Source of the DNA: Paragordius varius
Taxonomy: Eukaryota > Nematomorpha
Length of the DNA stretch: 64,000 bases
Direction: 5' to 3'
NCBI GenBank assembly: GCA_964247055.1
Contig: OZ176057.1
Location: 1,488,001-1,552,000, forward strand
This document shows, piece by piece, positions 37,369 to 48,597 of the stretch. The notes under the pieces were generated by a model. It was not told the origin of the DNA, searched no databases, and saw only the letters and a list, made by a program, of their open reading frames with translations. The position numbers and the translations under genes are program-made. Numbering within the stretch: position 1 is the first letter of the stretch; each line of letters opens with the position of its first letter.

Positions 37369-37810
37369 AAATTGAAATTATACGGACAAAACGTAAAAAT
37401 ATTAAGACAATTATTTTTTCTAAAAGATACCAAAATGTTTTGAATTTTAAATTTCAAAATATATAGAGATCTATATTAACAATACAATCAACTATATATT
37501 TTTCAATTGTAATCAAATTATTTATTAAAGTAAAATTAAGGGGTATAGTAGGTAGGGCGCTGGACTCTTGCACTGCGTGCCAGAGTTCAAACCCCGAAAC
37601 TACGCAATTTTTCCATCATCACTGTCAGCCCTGGGCAGGCGAGTGTTAAAGCCTTGACGAGTCCGGATACAATTTAAGTCCTTACCCTATAATAAAAAAA
37701 GGAAAAAAGAGACTCCAAACTGTATATTTTTTTATTTTTTTAAAATAGTATGGGCTTGTTTTTTGAACAAGTGTTATATTTTTCATTTTTTCGGTAGGAT
37801 TTCAATTTTT
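37369..37810. mobile_element. mariner-like MITE M1 interrupted by a SINE
   Basis: Left tagtaaaaaattgaaattat then acggacaaaacgt. The right end (tttcggtaggatttcaattt) is diverged. The insert at about 37541-37700 is unlike any other M1 copy. Confidence 0.65.
37541..37700 (+). mobile_element. tRNA-derived SINE
   Basis: The head resembles a tRNA: gtaggtagggcgctggact (D-arm and box A region) and cagagttcaaaccccg (TPsiC arm, box B GTTCAAACC, about 37583-37594). It is followed by an unrelated GC-richer body (cagccctgggcaggcgagtg, gccttgacgagtccgg) and an A-rich tail (taataaaaaaagg). The anticodon arm does not pair well, so it is a SINE rather than a working tRNA gene. This is the only copy seen in the window. 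Confidence 0.75.
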
Positions 37811-37881
37811 AAGAGTTCAGGAATTATTATCCAAAATATTTATGTTTATTTTCGTTTATTTATTAATTTCAAAAGTAAAAC

Positions 37882-37920
37882 TTGTTAAGGATTCCACAGT
37901 AGTTGTTGATTGAATGGTAG
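37882..37920 (-). CDS. mini-exon 6
   Basis: 39 nt. Encodes TIQSTTTVESLT. Acceptor aaattAG|CT. Donor A|GTTTTA. Confidence 0.65.
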
Positions 37921-37936
37921 CTAATTTATGAAACGC

Positions 37937-37967
<31 letters not shown>

Positions 37968-38017
37968 GTATACACTGTAAGCAAAAAAGAGGGTCATTTT
38001 GATTTAAAGAAATTTTT

Positions 38018-39208
38018 TTTCATGATATAGCTTATAACCTGCGTATTCATTTGCCGCAAAAATTTTTGTTTGTTGACAACCTAGTTTTTGAAATATTGAG
38101 AGAAAATCAAAATCGGGCAAAAAGTGAAAATTAAGGATAATTAAAAAAATAATGATAAAATCTGAAATATTATCGTTTATTATCATTTTAGGAGATATTT
38201 TAAATATATAAATAGCCTATTATCATATAGTTAGAGCTTCTATAAAATTTTAGGTCAAAAGATGGCGCTTTTCTTTTATCACACTTAAAAGACAAAAAAA
38301 TTTAATGAAACTATATTAAAATATTTTTTTTTAATTATTTACTACCTAAGCTCACTATTAAAATCTTAACATTCAAATTTTATTCAGGAAAATAAACTTC
38401 TGAATCAAAATAAAACCAAAAATATTGTTTTTTATTTTTGCATTTTTTTGTCATCTGGTTTATGAGTAATAAAATTTATTCTGTTTTATTTTGAAATCTT
38501 ACATGAGTTTAAATTATAAAGTACATAATTCATTCAGGATAAGATTAAAATTAGTGGAATATTAACCAACAATCCGTATAAATCCCAATAAAAATATTAA
38601 TTTGTCATAAAACACTTGTTACAGGGATTTGTAAGGATTGTTGAATGATTTTCCACTACTTTAAAATCCTCTTTTACAGAAATTATATACTTAATGCTTC
38701 CCACTAATGTATGAATCCAAAATAAAACAGTATGAACTTTCTATACACCCATAAACCAGATGACAAAAAAATGTAAAAAAAAATAATATTTTTGGTTTAA
38801 TTTTGATATATAAGTATTTTTTACTGAATAAAATATGAATTTTAAGATTTTAATAGTGAGTTTAGGTAGTAAATAATTAAAATAAATATTTTAATATAGT
38901 TTCATTAAATTTTTTTATCTTTTGAGTGTAATAAAAGAAAACGCCATCTTTTGACCTGAAATTTTATAAAAACCCTAACAGTATCATTTAAGGCTATTTA
39001 TATAATCAAAATATCTCCTAAAATGATAATAATAAACCATAATATTTTGAATTTTATCATTATTTTTTGAATTATCCTTAATTATCCTTAATTTTCACTT
39101 TTTGTCCCGTTTCGTTTTCTCTCAATATTTCAAAAACTAGGTTGTCAACAAATAAAATTTTTTGTGGCAAATGAACGCAGGTCATAAGCTATCTCATGAA
39201 AAAAATCT
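38018..39208. repeat. fold-back palindromic element (FB), ~1.2 kb
   Basis: Two long arms face each other around about 38605. The left starts tttcatgatatagcttataa and has attcatttgccgcaaaaat and tgtcatctggtttatgag. The right has cataaaccagatgacaaaaa and ggcaaatgaacgcaggtcat and ends taagctatctcatgaaaaa. The arms are nearly 600 bp each with almost no loop. No long frame. A second copy is at 25010-25930. It sits between mini-exons 6 and 7 and ends about 20 bp from mini-exon 7. Confidence 0.8.
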
Positions 39209-39229
39209 ATATATATGATATATATATAC

Positions 39230-39265
39230 TTGTATTCGGTTCCGTAGTTGTTGGATATGTAATTG
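39230..39265 (-). CDS. mini-exon 7
   Basis: 36 nt. Encodes ITYPTTTEPNT. Acceptor gttaaaAG|CA, the only AAAG type. Donor A|GTATAT. It lies just beside the fold-back element. Confidence 0.6.
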
Positions 39266-39344
39266 CTTTTAACAAAATTTTATTATATATGGAAAAACAT
39301 AATTTAAAGCAATTCATGGGAAATATTTTTAATAATAATATATA

Positions 39345-39619
39345 TACAGTAAAAATTGTAATTTTACGGACAAAACGAAAAAATATGAAGACAAATATTT
39401 TTTTGAAATCATAGTTTTTAAAGCTCGATTTTTTTAGTTATAATTTATTCTTTTAAACTGCAAATTCTAAAAAAGAGATGTATATTGTTAACACAACTTA
39501 TGTAATTTACGATTGTAATTTAATGATTTTTTAGGATAAATAAAGTTTTAAAATAATATGGATGTCTTTTGAAATTTGTCTTTAACTTTCACATATCCGT
39601 ATAATTCTAATTACTGCAT
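39345..39619. mobile_element. mariner-like MITE M1
   Basis: Left tacagtaaaaattgtaattt then tacggacaaaacg. Right catatccgtataattctaat. Confidence 0.7.
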
Positions 39620-39671
39620 TATAATTATGTCCAGATTTTAAGTTAACTAATCTCAATTTAATATTTCAAAC

Positions 39672-39710
39672 TTGTGATAGGTGCTTCTGTAGTTGTTGAA
39701 TGCGTGGTAC
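39672..39710 (-). CDS. mini-exon 8 (type A)
   Basis: 39 nt. Encodes TTHSTTTEAPIT. Acceptor aattAG|GT, so the joined codon is AGT (Ser). Donor A|GTTTGA. It pairs with mini-exon 9 across a 137-bp intron. Confidence 0.7.
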
Positions 39711-39847
39711 CTAATTAAAGAATATAATATATAAAATTAATTTAATTTATTTTAAAATTGAAAATTGTACCACATTATATAAAATATGTTTAAAATTTAA
39801 TTAATTTATATACGAAATAAAAATTTCCAAATTTATAAATAAAAAAC

Positions 39848-39883
39848 TTGTAACAGGCTCCGTAGTTGTCGAGTGTGTTGTAG
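39848..39883 (-). CDS. mini-exon 9 (type B)
   Basis: 36 nt. Encodes TTHSTTTEPVT. Acceptor aaattAG|CT. Donor A|GTTTTT. Confidence 0.7.
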
Positions 39884-40978
39884 CTAATTTTAACAAAATT
39901 TAAATAAGTAAATTTATTTTATACGCTCTATATATACTTTATTTGGGTAGATTCGATCTTTTAAAGTTGTATAAAGGAGCGCCATATTTAAAAACAATTG
40001 TTTTTATGTCAATAATTTCGCGAATAAAAGTTTGATAGCAAGATGTTTTGTAATTTATAACTTTTGAAAATCCTATATTTTGCCAAATGGCTCAATGTCA
40101 TAGAATACCTATTTTAATTGGCTCATGTTATAAAAATATTTATTAAATAAATATGTTTATAAAAACTCCCCAGAGATATTACGATTTTTAGAAAGATTAC
40201 ACTAAAATATATTGGAATGATTTTAAAACCTTTAAAAAAATAAATTTTGTTTGCATAAAAAATATTTTGCCATGCCAAAAATTTGTCCCCCTTTAAATTT
40301 TTTTAAAATTTATTTAATGGTTTAAAAAAATTAATTTTCAATTTAATTTTGGCATTTTTTTAACACTACATTACCTTTATACTTTTTTGTCCTGGTTGAC
40401 ATGGGTAGTTCAATATTCAAGAACTCAATTTTGTAAATATATTGGGTTTTGAAATTTATTTTAGTGTAAAATTAATTATCAAACATTATTATCATGTATT
40501 TAAAATAGCTTGTATTACAGTTTTATGGCTTCTAGAATCTTAAATTGGGACACCTCAAAAACATGTTGAAACGAACAGCTGATATAATCAAATTATATCA
40601 AATTGTAGCCTGAAAGGTTTTTAAACTTACTATTTACATTTTTTAACTATAATATACATATATATGCTAGTAGCATTATAAAAAAATGTAAAAAAAATAT
40701 GGCGGCAAATTTGAGATGATATTCTTCTTATAATTTCCTATTTTTTAAAAAAATTATTATGCGCCTAAAAGGCTAAAGAAAGCATGTTTTTAAATTTAGC
40801 TTAATATCTTAAATACATTTTACGATATTTAAATTTCAAATCACTCTGGAATATAAAACCACCCCAAAAGGTTATGAAGTGTTAAAATATGATATGCCTT
40901 AGTTAAATAGTTCTCATTTTATAAACTTAAGGATATCCTTGAGGCAGCTAATTAACCCTAATAAAAATAATATATTTA
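39884..40978. other. long intron block shared with other array units
   Basis: No exon found. Stretches here (agcgccatatttaaaaacaa; tttttgtcctggttgacatg; ggaatataaaaccaccccaa) reappear at about 46.97-47.75 kb and 51.65-52.43 kb, and in part at 59.85 and 63.6 kb. The block is therefore an old duplicated intron, not unique sequence. Confidence 0.65.
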
Positions 40979-41249
40979 TTATATACCATTTCCAATTAAA
41001 ATTCACCCTTAAAAAATTTAAATTGATCCTAATAATATATGTGTTTATGAGCTAAAACTTATAATTCAGACCTAATATATTTTGGCAAATTAGCTTTTTA
41101 TCATTATATTAATTTTAGGATTTCATTTTTTGAAAATATAAAAAATATATAGTAAATTTTTATCTTAAAAACAAGTAATTTATTTTAGGGTGCATTTGAA
41201 TTGTACGAGGGTGAATTGTTTAAAGGTGAATTTAAACTTAATTAATATA
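40979..41249. mobile_element. palindromic MITE P1
   Basis: Left tataccatttccaattaaaa. The right end has gagggtgaattgtttaaagg and is decayed at the edge. Confidence 0.65.
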
Positions 41250-41318
41250 TGATTGACCTAAATATCATAATAATGTTGATTGCTTTATATATTGTGGATA
41301 ATTTATATATTATAATAC

Positions 41319-41354
41319 TTGTCGTGGGTTCTGTGGTCGTTGATTGGATGGTAG
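41319..41354 (-). CDS. mini-exon 10 (type J)
   Basis: 36 nt. Encodes TIQSTTTEPTT. Acceptor atattAG|CT. Donor A|GTATTA. Confidence 0.7.
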
Positions 41355-41748
41355 CTAATATAATATACCATTTACAATTCAAATTCACCCTTAAACAATT
41401 CAAATTCGCTCAAACATTTTAAAATCACCCTTCAATAATTCAAATTCACCCTAATAATTTATGTGTTTTTAGGCTAATACTTTCATACTTAAAACATTTT
41501 TATGGCATTGTTTATTAGTTTTTTAGTATTATATTAATTTTATTTAATTTTTTGAAAATATTAAAAAATATATAGTAAATTTTTATCTTAAAAACACATA
41601 ATATATTTTAGGGTAAATTTGAATTGTTCAAGGGTTAAGTTGAATTGTTTGAGGGTGAAATGAACTATAAATGGTATATGTTCGATTTAAATATCATTAC
41701 AATGTTAAAATGCTTCATATATTTTTGATTATTTATTTATTATAATAC

Positions 41749-41784
41749 TTGTCGTGGGTTCTGTGGTCGTTGATTGGATGGTAG
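41749..41784 (-). CDS. mini-exon 11 (type J)
   Basis: 36 nt. Encodes TIQSTTTEPTT. Acceptor ataatAG|CT. Donor A|GTATTA. Identical to mini-exon 10 apart from flanks. The + strand frame over it is a shadow. Confidence 0.7.
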
Positions 41785-42178
41785 CTATTATAATATGCCA
41801 TTTAAAATTCAAATTCACCCTTAAACAATTCAAATTCGCTCAAACATTTCAAATTCACCCTTCAATAATTCAAATTCACCCTAATAATTTATGTGTTTTT
41901 AGGCTAATACTTTCATACTTAAAACATTTTTTTTAAATTGTTTATTAATTTTTTAGTATTATATTATTTTTATTTAATTTTTTGAAAATATTAAAAAATA
42001 TATAGTAAATTTTTATCTTAAAAACACATAATATATTTTAGGGTAAATTTGAATTGTTCAAGGGTTAAGTTGAATTGTTTGAGGGTGAAATGAACTATAA
42101 ATGGTATATGTTCGATTTAAATATCATTACAATGTTAAAATGCTTCATATATTTTTGATTATTTATTTATTATAATAC

Positions 42179-42214
42179 TTGTCGTGGGTTCTGTGGTCGT
42201 TGATTGGATGGTAG
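42179..42214 (-). CDS. mini-exon 12 (type J)
   Basis: 36 nt. Encodes TIQSTTTEPTT. Acceptor ataatAG|CT. Donor A|GTATTA. Confidence 0.7.
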
Positions 42215-42614
42215 CTATTATAATATGCCATTTAAAATTCAAATTCACCCTTAAACAATTCAAATTCGCCCAAACATTTCAAATCCACCCTTCAATAATT
42301 CAAATTCACCCTAATAATTTATGTGTTTTTAAGCTAATATAACTCACTTTCAAACTTAAAACATTTTTATGGCATTGTTTATTAGTTTTTTAGTATTATA
42401 TTAATTTTATTTCATTTTTTGAAAATATTAAAAAATATATGGTAATTTTTTTCTTAAAAACACATAATATATTTTAGGGTAAATTTGAATTGTTCAAGGG
42501 TTAAGTTGAATTGTTTGAGGGTGAAATGAACTATAAATGGTATATGTTCGATTTAAATATCATTACGATGTTAAAATGCTTCATATATTTTTGATAATTT
42601 ATAAATTATAATAC

Positions 42615-42650
42615 TTGTCGTGGGTTCTGTGGTCGTTGATTGGATGGTAG
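42615..42650 (-). CDS. mini-exon 13 (type J)
   Basis: 36 nt. Encodes TIQSTTTEPTT. Acceptor ataatAG|CT. Donor A|GTATTA. Confidence 0.7.
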
Positions 42651-43024
42651 CTATTATAATATACCATTTAAAATTTAAATTCACCCTTAAACAATTCAAA
42701 TTCGCTCAAACATTTCAAATTCACCCTTCAATAATTCAAATTCACCCTAATAATTTATGTGTTTTTAGGCTAATACTTTCATACTTAAAACATTTTTATG
42801 GCATTGTTTATTAGTTTTTTGGTATTATATTATTTTATTTCATTTTTTGAAAATATTAAAAAATATATGGTAATTTTTTTCTTAAAAACACGTAATTTAT
42901 TTTAGGGTGCATTTGAATTGTATAAAGGTGAATTTGAACGGTAATTAACATATGTTCGACCTAAATATCATAATAACAATGTTGATTGCTTTATATATGT
43001 TTGATAATTTATAAATTATAATAC

Positions 43025-43060
43025 TTGTCGAGGGTTCTGTGGTCGTTGATTGGATGGTAG
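43025..43060 (-). CDS. mini-exon 14 (type J)
   Basis: 36 nt. Encodes TIQSTTTEPST, with Thr to Ser at the tenth residue. Acceptor ataatAG|CT. Donor A|GTATTA. The 62-residue - strand frame over it is an unspliced shadow. Confidence 0.7.
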
Positions 43061-43456
43061 CTATTATAATATACCATTTACAATTAAATTCACCCTTAAA
43101 CAATTCAAATTCGCTCAAACATTTCAAATTCACCCTTCAATAATTCAAATTCACCCTAATAATTTATGTGTTTTTAGGCTAATATAACTCACTTTCAAAC
43201 TTAAAACATTTTTATGGCATTGTTTATTAGTTTTTTAGTATTATATTATTTTATTTCATTTTTTGAAAATATTAAAAAATATATGGTAATTTTTTTCTTA
43301 AAAACACGTAATTTATTTTAGGGTGCATTTGAATTGTTCAAGGGTTAATTTGAATTGTTTAAGGGTGAAATAAACTATAAATGGTATATTTCGATTTAAA
43401 TATCATTACAACGTTGGATGCTTTGTATATTTTTGATAATTTATTTATTTTAATAC

Positions 43457-43492
43457 TTGTCGTGGGTTCTGTGGTCGTTGATTGAGTGAAGG
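43457..43492 (-). CDS. mini-exon 15 (type J variant)
   Basis: 36 nt. Encodes FTQSTTTEPTT. Acceptor attAG|CC. Donor A|GTATTA. No P1 MITE follows it. It marks the junction between the 430-bp array and the 4.67-kb units. Confidence 0.65.
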
Positions 43493-43894
43493 CTAATAGA
43501 ATAATATGTAGAATTCATATTAAAATAAATTTCCCTTTTTGAATTTTATATAAATTTGCCTATTAAACTTTAAAAAATTTGTCACAGGCAAATTGAGGAC
43601 ATTGACAAAATGTTTAAACCTTATTATGCGTGTTAAACTTTGCACAAAAATTGGAATTTTCATGGTATTTATTTGGCAGAGAACAATTTGAATTGCAGGT
43701 TATTATAAAGTAAAATTTCTTCTTGTTTTGTAAAATAGAGCCGCCTGTTTTCTCTTAAATTTTAGTAAGATCCAAAAAAACTTTAATTGAGCAATCAATC
43801 AGCTTTTTTAGTCTAAGTTTTACATATAAACTATTTTTGAATATTTTTTTCATAAATCTTGGAATATAGAATTTTAATCATATATTTTAAAAAC

Positions 43895-43933
43895 TTGTAG
43901 TAGCTGCTTCTGTAGTTGTTACTTGGGTGGTAC
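43895..43933 (-). CDS. mini-exon 16 (type A)
   Basis: 39 nt. Encodes TTQVTTTEAATT. Acceptor attAG|GT (Ser at junction). Donor A|GTTTTT. The intron from mini-exon 17 is 134 bp. Confidence 0.7.
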
Positions 43934-44067
43934 CTAATGAAAAATATAATTATATAAATAATTATTTAATTAACTTTTCAATTGCATAAAAAAATTAACC
44001 ATATAAATTAAAGTTTAAAATTCTTAAATATATAATATATTTTTTTTCCAGATAATTTTATATATAC

Positions 44068-44103
44068 TTGTAATAGATTGAGTAGTTGTCAAGTTTGTTG
44101 TTG
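44068..44103 (-). CDS. mini-exon 17 (type B')
   Basis: 36 nt. Encodes TTNLTTTQSIT. Acceptor atttAG|CA. Donor A|GTATAT. The + strand frame has a TGA; the - strand frame is open. NLT is a possible N-glycosylation site. Confidence 0.7.
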
Positions 44104-44772
44104 CTAAATATTAGTTAAATTATATTTTTAATACAAAAGTTTAAAACGTCATATATATTATGGTGTATCAAATTTAGAAATATCTTTTATATCAAAGACT
44201 TATAAATTCGATATGTTCTTTTCCAATATTTTTAAAACTAAAAATCAAACGATATATATAGTAAATAAAACGGCTGTTTTACATTTTAAATGCACCAAAC
44301 GAATCACAGAAGACCTATTATTAAATATGGCGGCCCAATATTATGTTTGTTATTGAGATAATTAAATTGAAACAATTTGCATTAGAAATATTACTCTTAC
44401 CTAATAAAGTATTTATTAGCATTCTACAAGTATTTAATTCTAGGTTATATATTATAAAAAAATTTCCCTTAAAAAAAGTAATATGAAATTTTTTTTATCC
44501 AATTTTATTTAGCACTTTTTGCGAAATATAACAGTTTTTAAATAATAATAATATGTACGCGGTGAAATGTTTGAGGAATTTATACTTTTTAGTAATTTAA
44601 TTTTTAAAAGGTCACCTCATAATGCATATTTTAAAATTTAGTCTAAAATATTTTAAAATAGGTGGGATTGTATTAAACTAGTTAACTTCGTCAAATGAAT
44701 TGGAAAAACCTTTGGGTGAGAATCAAAAATATTGTGTTACTTTAAATTATTTTATAATTTAAAGATTTATAC

Positions 44773-44811
44773 TTGTTGTGGGTTCTTCTGTAGTTGTTGA
44801 TTGGGTAGTAG
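44773..44811 (-). CDS. mini-exon 18 (type C)
   Basis: 39 nt. Encodes TTQSTTTEEPTT, the array consensus. Acceptor ctttAG|CT. Donor A|GTATAA. Confidence 0.7.
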
Positions 44812-45095
44812 CTAAAGTTTATAAATATTATTAGTAATTTTTTTAAGTAAATCATTAGATGCATAATTATCATTACTTCAATCTTAATTCCGTCGTTATA
44901 AATTTATTTATGTAAAAATTTGGTAGAATTTAAATAGATGTTGTTTGCCCTGGCAATATTATTTTATAAAAAAATTTCTCAGCATTTTAAAATGCGTGTC
45001 CAATTTTATGAAAAAATTAGAAATAATGAAAATCAATTTGTATGGCAGAAATCAACTTCTAAGTCGCCGCTCAGACTAGAATCTAGAGGTGTGAC

Positions 45096-45357
45096 AATAA
45101 AAATTGAAATCATACGGAGAACGATAGAATATATGACAAATAATTTTTTTCTAAAGACAATTATACCTTTTTAAACATTGATATCTCCAGCCAAACTATT
45201 TAACTATATTTTTAACCGATATATTTTTAAGCGTTTTTACACGTCTCTATTCCTTTGCATTTTAAAACAATAATTAATCTTTAAAAGTTATTTTTTGAAA
45301 AAAATATTTGTCTCTAAATTTTTACATATTGTCAGTATAACTTTAATTTTTACTGTA
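45096..45357. mobile_element. mariner-like MITE M1, unit 1 copy
   Basis: Left aataaaaattgaaatcatac. Right acatattgtcagtataactt. It was carried along by the 4.67-kb duplication. Sister copies are at 49741-50006 and 54431-54702. Confidence 0.7.
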
Positions 45358-45594
45358 TTATTAAATTTTAGCCATGCTTCTAGTGTTTGTAACCCAAATT
45401 TAAATTAAGTATTATTTAAAGCAACCTAAAAAATTATATTAATCGACAGATTTCTGATTTCGTTTTTGTTATTTTTTTAGATTTTAAATTCTTATTAAAT
45501 TTTTAAATTTAAAATTTAATTATATAATTAAAATCTAAAAAAGCGATTATTTATAAGGAGATAAAAATTGTGAAAAATTATATTAATTAAATAC

Positions 45595-45630
45595 TTGTAA
45601 GAGGTTCCGTAGTTGTCGAGTGTGTTGTGG
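45595..45630 (-). CDS. mini-exon 19 (type B)
   Basis: 36 nt. Encodes TTHSTTTEPLT. Acceptor atttAG|CC. Donor A|GTATTT. Confidence 0.7.
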
Positions 45631-45682
45631 CTAAATTATTAAAATTAAATATATGAAAAATTCTTCAACGATTGATAGATAT

Positions 45683-45940
45683 ATATTATTTACAATTCAA
45701 ATTCACCCTTTATGTTTAAAATTAAAAAATACCTATATTTTAATATATTTTTAAAAATTAAAATTTTGTTTGAAATTAAAATAATACTGAGAAAATAATA
45801 AACCCTACCATAATGATATAGTTCATATTAAGAGTTATTATGTTATTTCGAAAACACATAATTGTTTTTTAGGGTAAATTGGAATTGTTCGAGGGTGAAT
45901 TTGATTCCAAGGGTGATTTTGAATTGTAAATGGTTGTTTA
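45683..45940. mobile_element. palindromic MITE P1, unit 1 copy
   Basis: Left atttacaattcaaattcacc. Right gattttgaattgtaaatgg. Sister copies: 50334-50585, 55023-55275, 58226-58503. The frame at 46047-46286 just beyond is not conserved as coding between units. Confidence 0.7.
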
Positions 45941-46599
45941 TATATATTAAATATATTTAAATATTATGGTATATTAAATTTAGAAATATCTTTATATTAT
46001 AAAGAATAAATTTAGTCAATATTGTCCTTATATAGTTATATGGGTCATGCGACATTCATTAAAAAATTCTAAAATTGATATCAATAATTTCGCGACTTCT
46101 GAAGGGAAGGTGTTTTGTAAATTATTTTTTTACGAAATGCCAGGGAGCGCTAATTTTTTATTGCTCAAAATCTATTTTATGATATTTATAATTAATACGG
46201 TTTTCATTCGAAAATTACCCATACGTTACATAATGGATTTTTTTCTAGAACGCTTATTGCATATAAGCCATATTGATATGTTCTAAATACCCTTCATTTA
46301 TTAAAAATATGTAATAACCTTCGCGCTTTGTATAAAATATCATTTTTGGTATATTTTTAATTTATTTGCCAGTAATTAAAATTTTACGGTTCAAAAGAAA
46401 AATGTGTATTTGGCGGCTAAATTTTAAGAGCATCCGATTTTTAATTTAAAATTTTTAAATTGGTTAAAAAGATTATATGCTTATCTTAAAATTTGGCCCA
46501 AATCACTTGTAAAATTTAGAAGGGTTACTTTGAGGCAGTTAACGCTATTTTAGGTGCGAAATTTTTTTAAATTGTTTTATATATTTTTAGGATTAATAC

Positions 46600-46638
46600 T
46601 TGTTGTGGGTTCTTCTGTAGTTGTTGAATGGGTGGTAG
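46600..46638 (-). CDS. mini-exon 20 (type C'), acceptor lost
   Basis: 39 nt. Encodes TTHSTTTEEPTT. The donor A|GTATTA is intact, but the acceptor reads aaatttTG|CT instead of AG. The copy in the next unit (51258) shares this change, while the copy at 59177 keeps AG. It is probably skipped unless a nearby AG is used. Confidence 0.55.
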
Positions 46639-46721
46639 CAAATTTTAATAAAAATTATAGCAAAATTCGTATAAAAAAAATTTTGCTTTTTTAATTTAAT
46701 TTTTTACAATTTTGCCGTTTA

Positions 46722-46744
46722 TATATATATATATATATATATAT
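46722..46744. repeat. AT microsatellite, unit 1
   Basis: TA run. Its sister at about 51381-51426 is about twice as long and the one at about 59303 is shorter. Confidence 0.8.
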
Positions 46745-46832
46745 TAAAATTAGATATACAGAATATTTGTTTGTAAGAGCGATTTTTTTAAAGATTTTTT
46801 AGTAACATTAATGCGTGTCTAATCTATACAAA

Positions 46833-46845
46833 GTGTGTCGTGACT
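46833..46845 (-). pseudogene. stub of a deleted type-B mini-exon, unit 1
   Basis: The piece gtgtgtcgtgacttaa matches the upstream end of the type-B copy at 59682 (gtgtgtcgtgcgtggcttaa). The rest of the exon is deleted here. The same stub is near 51516-51530. Confidence 0.55.
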
Positions 46846-47782
46846 TAAATTAAAATATAAATGCAAATTTAAACGCTATAAATGGTAAAACAAATATGGA
46901 AATCTATTTTATATTAACAATACTTAATTTTTTAAATATGGTTAATAGTCTGCTTTTTTAGTTATAAGGGTGAAGCGCCATATATAAATAACAGTTGTTT
47001 TTTCAATAATTTCGCGAATAAGAATCCTAATTTTGCATGCCTCAATTATGTCATAGAATGCCTATTTTTAAATTGGCTCAATATTATATACATATATTAA
47101 ATAAATTGATATAAAATCCTCTGGGATAAAAAGATTTCTAGAAATATTACATTAAAATATATTGAATTGATTTTAAAACCTTTAAATTTTAAAATATTAT
47201 AAACTTTGTATTGCATAAAATATTTTTTGCTTTGCTAAAAACTTGTTCTTTGCCAGTTAATTGTTTAAAAAAACCAATTTTCAATTTTTGCATTATTTTT
47301 AACACTACATTACCTTTTCACTTTTTGTCCTGGTTGACATGGGTAGTAGTTTAATATTCCAGAGTACAATGTTAAAAACTATGGTTTCGAAATTTATTTT
47401 AGTGTAAAATTTATTATCAATCATCGTTCTAAATTATTTAAAATAGCTTTATTTTTTACAGTTTTGTGACTTCTAAAGTCTCCGATTGGGACACTTTAAA
47501 CATGTTGCAACTATTTTTTTCCTATTTTCCTAAAAAAATTGTATTATGCGCTTAAAAGGCTCAAGAAAACATATTATAAAATTCAGCTTAATACCTTAAA
47601 TGCATTTTACGATATTTAAGTTTCAAATCCCTCTGGAATATAAAACCACCCCAAAAGGTAATGGAGTGTTAAAAAGATGATATGCCTATCTTAAGTAGCC
47701 AAACATTTTTTAAACTTATTCAGATTGTTTTGAGCAGCTAACTAATCCCAACGAAAATTATAATATATTTTTTGTTATTATA

Positions 47783-48055
47783 TAGCATTTAAAATACAAA
47801 TGCACTCTTGAACAATGCAAATTCACCCTCGAGCAATTTAAATTTACCGTGTTTTCGTAATATAACCCATCATTCATACGTAATATATTTTTATGGCATA
47901 GTTTATTAGTTTTTTAGTATTATATTAATTTAAATATTTCATTTTTATAAAAAAATATAGATAATTTTTAGCTTAAAAACGTTTATTTTAGGTGCATTTG
48001 AATTGTTCGAGGGTGAATTAGATTGTTTAAGGGTGAATTTGGACCGTAAATAGTA
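47783..48055. mobile_element. palindromic MITE P1, next to type-J exon
   Basis: Left tatagcatttaaaatacaaa. Right gaatttggaccgtaaatagt. Sisters: 52468-52743 and 56132-56405. Confidence 0.65.
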
Positions 48056-48121
48056 AATGTTCGTTTTAAATATTATTACAATACTGGATGCTTTAATTTT
48101 TGATAATTTATATATATATAC

Positions 48122-48157
48122 TTGTCGTGGGTTCTGTGGTCGTTGATTGGGTGGTAG
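48122..48157 (-). CDS. mini-exon 21 (type J)
   Basis: 36 nt. Encodes TTQSTTTEPTT. Acceptor atattAG|CT. Donor A|GTATAT. Confidence 0.7.
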
Positions 48158-48558
48158 CTAATATATATAGAAGAATTCATAGTTAAAAAAATCATCCTTA
48201 TTTTATATGAGAATTTTATATAAATTTGCTTATTAAACTTTATATAGAAAAAGTTGTCAGAGGCAAATTAAGTTTGTCGCAACAATAACAAAAATCTGTT
48301 GAAAAAAATTGGAATTTCATCATCATGGTATTTATTTGGCAGAGAACAATTTGAATTGCAGGTTATTACAAAGTAAAATTTCTTCTTGTTTTGTAAGAAA
48401 AGAGCTGCCTGTTTTCACTTAAATTTTAGTAGGATCCAAAAAAACTTTAATTGAGCAATCAGCTTTTTTACTCTAAGTTTTACATATAAACAATTTGCGA
48501 ATATTTTTTTTCATAAATCTTGGAAAATAGAATTTTAATCATATATTTTAATTGAAAC

Positions 48559-48597
48559 TTGTAGTAGCTGCTTCTATAGTTGTTACTTGGGTGGTAC
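48559..48597 (-). CDS. mini-exon 22 (type A)
   Basis: 39 nt. Encodes TTQVTTIEAATT, with one Thr to Ile change against mini-exon 16. Acceptor attAG|GT. Donor A|GTTTCA. Confidence 0.7.

Larger units (their letters stand above)
41319..43492. repeat. ~430-bp tandem array: mini-exon plus P1 MITE
   Basis: Mini-exons start at 41319, 41749, 42179, 42615, 43025 and 43457, that is at steps of 430, 430, 436, 410 and 432 bp. Each of the first five is followed within about 10 bp by a P1 MITE (41366-41686, 41794-42109, 42224-42545, 42659-42948, 43070-43388). The units are almost identical, so the expansion is recent or homogenised. Confidence 0.9.

Noticed and set aside
37541-37615. Functional tRNA gene.
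   Set aside because: Only the D and T arm regions fit. The anticodon arm and acceptor stem do not pair, and a SINE body and A-rich tail follow.
46047-46286. 79-residue + strand frame MRHSLKNSK... as a gene.
   Set aside because: Sister units have indels that break it (for example the inserted ttttcatcat at 50717). No splice or start context.
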